Assembly (NCBI GenBank): GCA_008931825.1
Contig: QXVZ01023286.1
Span: 189,625-253,624 of the forward strand
Length of the DNA stretch: 64,000 nt
Source: Phallusia fumigata
Lineage: Eukaryota > Chordata > Ascidiacea > Phlebobranchia > Ascidiidae
Direction: 5' to 3'
In this document: piece by piece, positions 57,750-64,000 of the stretch
Layout of the letters: every line of letters begins with the position of its first letter
Numbering within the stretch: the stretch's first letter is position 1
Notes under the pieces: generated by a model
Seen by the model: only the letters and a program-made list of their open reading frames with translations
Database searches by the model: none
Told to the model about the DNA's origin: nothing
Program-made: the position numbers and the translations under genes

Positions 57750-57965
57750 CAATGGTTTCCAACCTTTTGATGCTGTCCCCACTTTTATTTATTTTGGAAC
57801 TTTTCATTTTTTCCCCTCCCTTACTAGACAAGCCTTGATATAAAGTAATATCAAGGTTTGGAACCACCGGTCTGCCTAAAAACAAATACTACATTTATTG
57901 TGAACAACTTATCGTGAAAAAATGACCCCCTTAACTCATAAAATTTCTCCCTGGAGGAAGCTCTG
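57750..57965. mobile_element. hAT MITE downstream of CHST-B
   Basis: This is the same element as 47707-47924, 216 bp, with ends CAATGGTTTCCAACC and GGAGGAAGCTCTG and a perfect 8-bp duplication, CCTTAAGC (57742-57749 and 57966-57973). Confidence 0.85.
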
Positions 57966-58358
57966 CCTTAAGCCCTGTGTTCAGATTCTGTTTCACACCT
58001 TTTTAATTTAAACGTTTAACTCTACTAAACTTTTCTATTTGTTTAATTGTGGGTAATTTGTGGTCATGAGTCAATGATGCGTACCAGGATCGATTTTTAT
58101 CAGTTAGGGTGTGGCGCGGTCCTCCTTCCGAATGTCGTTTTTTCTAGCGTTTTACACGAGGCGGCCACGAGTTATGTCAAGCAACGTTTTTACATTGTTT
58201 TGCAGTGCTGTTAACGGTGCAAGAGAGCTTCTGTTTTCTAAATATTAGGGTTCTGCAGTCTGCAGTCAGTCAGTGCCAATGCTGTGTGTCACGCTCAGTA
58301 GTTGTGGTACGTTGTGCTGTGAACTGAAACAGCTAATTGCTTCTGTTCGGTTTATTCT

Positions 58359-58691
58359 ATTGGGTAACCAAATTCTGCGGCAGTGAGGCACTGTTGCGTC
58401 TGCTGTTGTTGCGTCTGAAGTTTGCATTTTTCGTCAGCGACCTGTATGACGTCATAGCTTTGTGTTGAGCCTTATAAGGGTGTATGCACTTGTTTACTGC
58501 AACTTGGTGTGGGAACGCATTTCCCTGGTAAATGCTGTGTATCGATGAACCTTGTGCCCAGTTGTGTAGTAAATGTAAGGGTATTTTGTAGGTCAGTAGT
58601 TTTAGCATGCTAATGGTGTGTATCGTTGGGTATGTTTATATCTGTGTTTGTAACTCGACTAAACTCTGTATTTTGTCTTGTTTCTATTTGA
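58359..58691 (+). promoter_or_regulatory. Perfectly conserved 333-bp tract, unit B copy
   Basis: Base-for-base the same as 48327-48659, including the CRE (58447-58454) and CArG box (58470-58479). It leads into the altered SL-like 16-mer at 58681-58696 and then GTAAAT. Confidence 0.55.
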
Positions 58692-58931
58692 GTATGGTAA
58701 ATCTGGTGTGGGAGCGCTGACGCAGAAATCTGTTCTGTTCCGACCTGTTCTGCTTGCCCTGTGCTTTCTATGCTTTGTTTTCACCCTGTTCTGGGGACTT
58801 CTGTCGCTGCATTGCCTGTGCTTATCGAATTTGAACACAGATTACATGTTCTCTCACAACTTTTGGCATAAACCGTATTTGATCGGATCGGCTTTAGACA
58901 ATTGCAACCAGCAGATCTGCAATAACACGAG
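58678..58931 (+). pseudogene. Open hydrophobic exon of unknown origin (unit B copy)
   Basis: The frame is open and reads KSVLFRPVLLALCFLCFVFT, then LFWGLLSLHCLCL, a polar stretch and CNQQICNNTR, ending at a GT donor in phase 2. A membrane segment plus an N-glycosylation site (NNT) would suit a first exon like those of the tetraspan family, which also end in Arg or Lys in phase 2. No in-frame ATG precedes the hydrophobic part. The unit A copy is frameshifted and no partner exon 2 or 3 exists, so it is probably not functional. Confidence 0.35.
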
Positions 58932-59447
58932 GTAACAATACGTCGCTAGTCGAACGCAGTGTTGCCAACTGGTATACATTTAAGGCAAGTTTTCAAACCA
59001 GCAGGTAAAAATTTGAATTATTTTTGTACCACATTGTTTTACAGCTTTTTTCAGAGCAAAAATAACGACTCTGGGTCACAAATCCTGAAAAGCAGCGGTT
59101 CTCAAAGTGGGTGCCCTAGAGGTCCGGGAAGCGATTTTAGGGGACCGCGAAACGTATTTAGTCTTTCTTAGTCGATGCTCTATCGCGTGACTACTGGTAT
59201 ATTTCGGATGTGCGTTTCATGTGCACCGTTGGTTTGCGGCACCAACGCGCAATACTGCTTTGTGACATCATAAGTAACAAGACGCGATTTTGTGTATCTT
59301 GTAGTATAATTTAACTTCCAGATTCAAGCTTGTAAACTAAATTGAGTCGTTTTTTGAGCAAATATTGCACCATTTTGCTTATGGTCGAAAGTGCCGCTAC
59401 AGTTAAATCAAATCTGTCCGCATAAAATAGCGGACTTTATTTTAAAG

Positions 59448-59530
59448 GTATGTCAAGTGTTGCTTCAGCTGTCATCACCTGGTTTTCATCCGAAGACTTA
59501 GAAGGAGCATCCGTGGGAGCCAACTATTAG
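59448..59530 (+). pseudogene. Tetraspan exon-4 relic in unit B
   Basis: Same 83-bp relic as at 49433, with one silent change visible (ATCACCTGG for ATCACTTGG). It is followed by the same flank that leads into the next unit. Confidence 0.75.
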
Positions 59531-60295
59531 GTTTTTAATTGACTTAGTAGCTGGATCGTACGATTTCCGGTTTTGAAAAACAAGACATTTTAAAAAAATT
59601 TTAAAACTTTGATCAAATACGACTTTCAGCATATAGGAGCATACAATATCATTATTGTTGTGTATTTGGATTTGTATAAAGTGTAAATGTTAATGTTTTT
59701 GTCAGATACAGTTTAATTAGGCCTAGTTCGTACCCCAAAAAACTATATGTCGACATAGGGAGTTAATACGGACATAGAATTGCAAGAAACAAAAACGTAT
59801 TTAAGTCGTTTTATGACTTAATGGGCTTTTGTATTTAACGCAGACTTGTATTATTACAACTACAAATAAAATAGAGATACACAATTTTACCCTTGGCAAT
59901 TTTTACCGCACAAATATGCTTTTGTCTTTGTACACTACGCTGTGGCGCGATCCTATTTTTAACACTATTGCTGGATGTCTTGGAGCAGTAAAAGAATCAG
60001 CGACGCGTAAACATGAAAAAGATACGATCTTACCGCAAAATATCAGCCAACCAAACTGTGATAGCATTAAACATACTTCCACAAACCTTAGCCGTTAAAA
60101 ACGTATTATTTTGTAAGATGTCTATGACGCCAACACTAGGTGGTACAAAGCGCAGTTCTAAGAGTGTCGTGTTTAGAAATCAACAGTGCATGACGAGTGG
60201 TTTATCTTAGCCAGGCGCGAGGCATTCCAACGTTTGATAAAAATACATGAAAAAGCAGGGAGTACTTAGCGTTGGCTGACAGAAATATATAGCGG

Positions 60296-60364
60296 TACGT
60301 GGATTTTGTAGTAACAATTGTATAGGGTTNTACGTGGATTTTGTAGTAACAATTGTATAGGGTT
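60296..60364. other. Contig join with duplicated 34-bp ends at N 60330
   Basis: TACGTGGATTTTGTAGTAAC and the following 14 bases occur exactly on both sides of the N (60296-60329 and 60331-60364). This is a redundant overlap of contig ends, not a biological tandem repeat. Confidence 0.85.
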
Positions 60365-62679
60365 GGGTTTCAACAGTGTGTTGTTGCTTTACCTTCAGAA
60401 TTACTTTAAAATTTCGGCTTTTTTAAGTTGTATTTTTTAAGGTTTTCTACGGACACGATTTGTCAAGGTTGTCCCACAAAGCTATCAGCTTCAAAAAACT
60501 ATTAAAACAAGTCTTCCGCGTGTCATCAAGGATTAAATCAAATTAAAACTGATAAACTGTATTTTAAACAGCTTCAACAGCTTTTTTATGGTTAACTGCA
60601 CAAAACTTGTTGGGTAATCGGGTTGGGAGGTGCAAATTGTGCATACTGATGATGAATACTAGTAGGCTAAGTATGAGTTTATTAAACCCTAATTCGGATC
60701 TTTAGACAGAAACTACTGGCTGTCACTGCAACATGCTTTAGTTAACTGGACAAAAAACGTTTTTGGTGAACCGGACAAAAATGTATGTCAGTTGAGGTCG
60801 GTGTTTACTTGAGTAAAGCCTGAGAGACCATGGTAGTTACTTAAGTTAAAAATGTTGTATTCTGAGTTAATGCTTGACCAGGTTGGTGCCATGTTAAAAA
60901 TTCACATTTATTCGCCTTTGTAAAAAATGGACTATGCGATGTAGTTGCAAGCAATCTTCGTACATTGAGCAGCGCCGCAATCTGAAATGCCCGGAAAGTA
61001 CAACAATAGAGTGTATTTTCAAAACTGTAGCTCTTAACAAGCCAGGGATTATGTTACAAACGAAGCGCTTGGTGCGGTCAACCGCGAAACGGACGCTTCA
61101 AAATTGTCCAACATGTGTTTGACGAGCGAACGAATCCATTCAGGCCAGCGCTTTTGTTTGCCGAAGTCGTTTTCCAAACGACTTTATTAAAACTATCGTT
61201 AAGGTATAGTGTGGAGCAATCGCAAACAATAACTTTCACGGAAGCCGTAATCTCTTCATCAAGTGATCCTTGATTTCGGTCTTCAGCCTCAATACGTTTA
61301 CTACCATGTTGGGATCTGTCATTATACGGTTCGTTGCCTTCAACTCAACGAAACTTGATAGTTACCACTCGCGAATTCTGTGTGATTTTCTTTCATCCCT
61401 TGCGCCAATTGATAATCAATGGAGGCGGTTGGGTTTTAACAAAAGAATGTGATGATAGGACCCTCAGACTGTTCTCGCAACATTACGCAACGATAAACTG
61501 TGGGAATATTTGACAAACTTTCTGAGTGTATTTTGTATGCAAGGTCTCTGTGTTAAACATTTAGGCATGTCCAGTTGTAAACTTTACCACGTACAACCCA
61601 CATGGATAATTTTTAACAATAGATTTAAAACTTTTTGATAATGTTGTCTTATTCAACTGTTGTTTGCGCTGGTAATTTTTGGAAGCATAAAAAAGATCGA
61701 AGCCGTTTGAAAACCGAAGTGGCACACTGTTTTTCCGCAACAAACCTTTTACAGGTACTTCATGCAATCTATAGGTACTTGTATATGTATGCACATTATG
61801 TTCTGCATGTTTACTTCATTCAAACGTTTCCCCGCGCACTTAGGCCTGTCACATGCGTGGCTTGGTTATCGCAAATCAAAACAGGACGATGCTGTAATCT
61901 CCAGGGTCTAAAATGGTACAAAAACTCCTTGGGCCTCAAGCAGACACGTCAATACCAATAACAGCCAACAGTTGAGGGGCCAATGAAGTCACTTACACTC
62001 CGTTTGAACAAGGTTCGTTGGCTGCAGCTGAACCGATTCTTCAACTGTTTTGCTGAACTCGGATGAAAATGTTACTTAAGCATTTAAAGCCAACTTTAAA
62101 ACTATTTGCGCGACTGCACAAGACTCATTGGTTGCAGTTATGCAATAAATGCGACAGTATTGCGTAGCATTTTATGCGGACATTTGTGTCAAGCTATTTC
62201 GGTTTCTATTGTTTTTCGTCGAAACATCTCGATTGCATTTATCCTTAAATGATTTGCATCTGTAGAGAAGCAGATGTCGTCGTAATTAAGGAGTTTTGAA
62301 AGGCCTATTGTTATTCCGTGTATAGGAAAGGGTGTCTTGCGTAGTAAAGCGTTTGTGGCGGCGACAGACGCAACAAGGATTGAGTCTTGCGCAGTAAACC
62401 GTTTTTGTAGTCATAGAATGGATATTTTCATAGTAGATACCGTTACTGTCGGGCATAGTAATGACACATATCTTCTTTTCCAGCAATTCACTGCAACCAA
62501 CATTTCGACGTCCTTTTAAGTGTTCAGAATAATTATTTCAGGGACTGTAATGTTGCTGTGGCCGCTATTAGTACTTTAGGGCGCTTCTAGCAAATTGAAA
62601 TACTGGGATCATTATCTGTACCACTCAGTGTATAACGCAACCGTTTTCTAACCCACTAACAACCCACGAAGGATACGTT

Positions 62680-62705
62680 ACTTCCTACACTGGAAATCAA
62701 CACTT
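62680..62705 (+). promoter_or_regulatory. Conserved ETS-like pair upstream of CHST-C
   Basis: ACTTCCTACACTGGAAATC lies at the same distance from the ATG as in copies A and B. The preceding run CCCACGAAGGATACGTT is also shared. Confidence 0.5.
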
Positions 62706-63882
62706 ATGGGCGAGAGAAAACATATCCGTAGATTTACCGCCTTCGCATTGCTGTTGACGACAATTACTTTGCTATCATCCGCTTGTTACCACTTCATCCT
62801 GTCATCCCACAAGGCCCACACCATTGTGACCAAACAGGCGCCATTACTGACGCCGCAACGCCGAGGCCGCACGGACGCTGTGATTCTGTTAACCCAAAAA
62901 CGTTCCGGTTCCAGCGTTTTAGGGGAGATTTTCAACCAACGTAATGACGTGACGTATTTTTACGAACCGCTCATACCGTTTTCGGAAACGAAGTGCGAAG
63001 AGCTGCTGGATGATCGACTTGAAGTTTTAAGCAAGATCGTCAACTGCCAGTTTGATTTGGAGGAGCATTATGCGCGGGGATTTAACGCCAGTAAATGCAC
63101 CGACAAATATTCCCAGTGAGTTTTGACGAAGATTTTTGTCTCATATCTCACTATGCGCCTGACCTAATTTACATGCAGTTTTTATACATGGTTAAATTTT
63201 ACCATGGTTTGCATTGGGGAGTTGTCCATTCGAACAGGGTCTATTTGTACGTACCGCCCCCCTCCCCCCTAAAGTGTGTGTTTACGGTTTTAGAGACCTT
63301 TTAGCCTTCCACCAATCATTTTACGCTATCATATACATGGCACCAAAACGTAGCGGCCTAAACAAGCACAGAATTTATGCGTAGTTGATTACATAAGACG
63401 GTTGCGCTGTGACGCACATGTTCGACTTTTAATGTAACACGACTGTGATGATGATCGTACGGCACTGCAATGAGACAGTTTGGCAACGGGTTCATACGCA
63501 CCTAGGATAAAAATAAAATAAACAAACAAACGAACAAACAAGAAGTAACTTTTTCCTTGGCAGCCGCATGCATATTGTTAAGCAGTGTACCTGCATAAAA
63601 TTGGTTTTGATTATGTTGCAAAACTCACGCACACACATGAAGACATGCTTCTTCATTTTTTTTCTACGTTATGTACAAAATCACATTCCTAACATTTCAA
63701 CTGTGAATAGATGCATGACAACCAAGATCTGTTCCACGAAGGGCACCAAAAACAGTCGCTTCATGTCCAGGGACATTGATCTCTGCAAGTTGGACAAGCA
63801 CAACATGCAGCAATGCCCCAAGCCAATGGACCTGGAAAAATTATCAAAACACTGTCGGAATAGCCTGATACGAGCTATGAAG
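62706..63882 (+). CDS. Carbohydrate sulfotransferase, copy C, exons 1-2 (runs off right edge)
   Basis: Exons are 62706-63115 and 63711-63882, ending at a strong donor, AAG then GTGAGT. Exon 1 encodes MGERKHIRRF, the signal anchor and stem, the loop QKRSGSSVLGEIFNQ and YFYEPLIPFSETKCEELLDD. Exon 2 reads CMTTKICSTKGTKNSRF and ends RNSLIRAMK. Both frames are open and phases agree with A and B. Intron 1 is shorter (595 bp) but still holds the tetraspan promoter relic near 63355-63490. Exons 3-5 would lie beyond the window, so whether the gene is intact is unknown. Confidence 0.8.
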
Positions 63883-64000
63883 GTGAGTGAAAGCAAAAGT
63901 TTAATGTTACCGTTTCTTATGTCGATGTGTGGTTTAAAGTTCGTTTGTGTAGGTGTCTTTTGTGATGGACCTTTAGTTAAGTCACTTGCATTATTATTAG

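Larger units (their letters stand above)
50179..60329. repeat. Tandem unit B of the sulfotransferase array
   Basis: About 10.15 kb, with the same layout as unit A. It lacks the 46377 retroposon but has its own 73-bp insertion at 54457-54529, plus extra sequence near 55150-55290 and 56220-56830 that unit A lacks. Confidence 0.85.
60331..64000. repeat. Tandem unit C of the sulfotransferase array (cut by right edge)
   Basis: The 5' flank is clearly more diverged from A and B than they are from each other. For example, the AATTTGTGCAT minisatellite is reduced to one unit near 60632 and the 41537-41805 segment is shortened. From 62600 on, match to A and B is high through exon 1. Confidence 0.8.

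Overview
This looks like a chordate-type nuclear genome of an ascidian, most likely Ciona or a close relative. It is AT-rich, with short multi-exon genes, small GT-AG introns, many short non-autonomous hAT transposons and dense local gene duplication. One 16-base stretch also matches, from memory, the Ciona trans-spliced leader at 15 of 16 bases. Almost every real gene is split into exons of 100-400 bases, so I built the gene models by aligning the repeated copies within the window and matching splice sites and phases.

Region 1 (about 1-39.7 kb) is a tandem cluster of a small four-pass membrane protein family that I do not recognise. Each gene has four exons with intron phases 2-1-1 and encodes about 190-230 residues: TM1; an acidic, N-glycosylatable loop; TM2 followed by a Cys-rich and then basic juxtamembrane stretch; and two C-terminal hydrophobic segments. 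Two genes lie on the minus strand (one runs off the left edge). Five intact genes lie on the plus strand (starts 4597, 14665, 17147, 30361, 37871). One plus-strand gene carries a 2-bp deletion (22916). Several orphan or chimeric exons surround them. The intergenic DNA is itself duplicated in four or more copies. It holds hAT MITEs with 8-bp target duplications, a palindromic GTACGGTAC-type MITE family, a minisatellite, and relics of an unidentified minus-strand gene.

Region 2 (about 40.4-64 kb) is a tandem array of roughly 10-kb units. Each unit carries a five-exon carbohydrate sulfotransferase gene (CHST1/3-like, about 385 residues, type II Golgi topology, both PAPS-binding motifs). Copies A and B are complete and copy C runs off the right edge. 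Each unit ends in a decayed exon 4 of the region-1 family, and the last intact member of that family (37871-39717) sits in the same position before unit A. The ancestral repeat was therefore a tetraspan gene plus a sulfotransferase gene. Intron 1 of each sulfotransferase also contains a relic of a tetraspan promoter.

Three single Ns (32690, 50178, 60330) are contig joins. Two are flanked by exact repeats of 105 and 34 bp, so the same bases are written twice. The third hides roughly 150 bp of sequence. No tRNA, rRNA, CRISPR or bacterial-type feature was seen.
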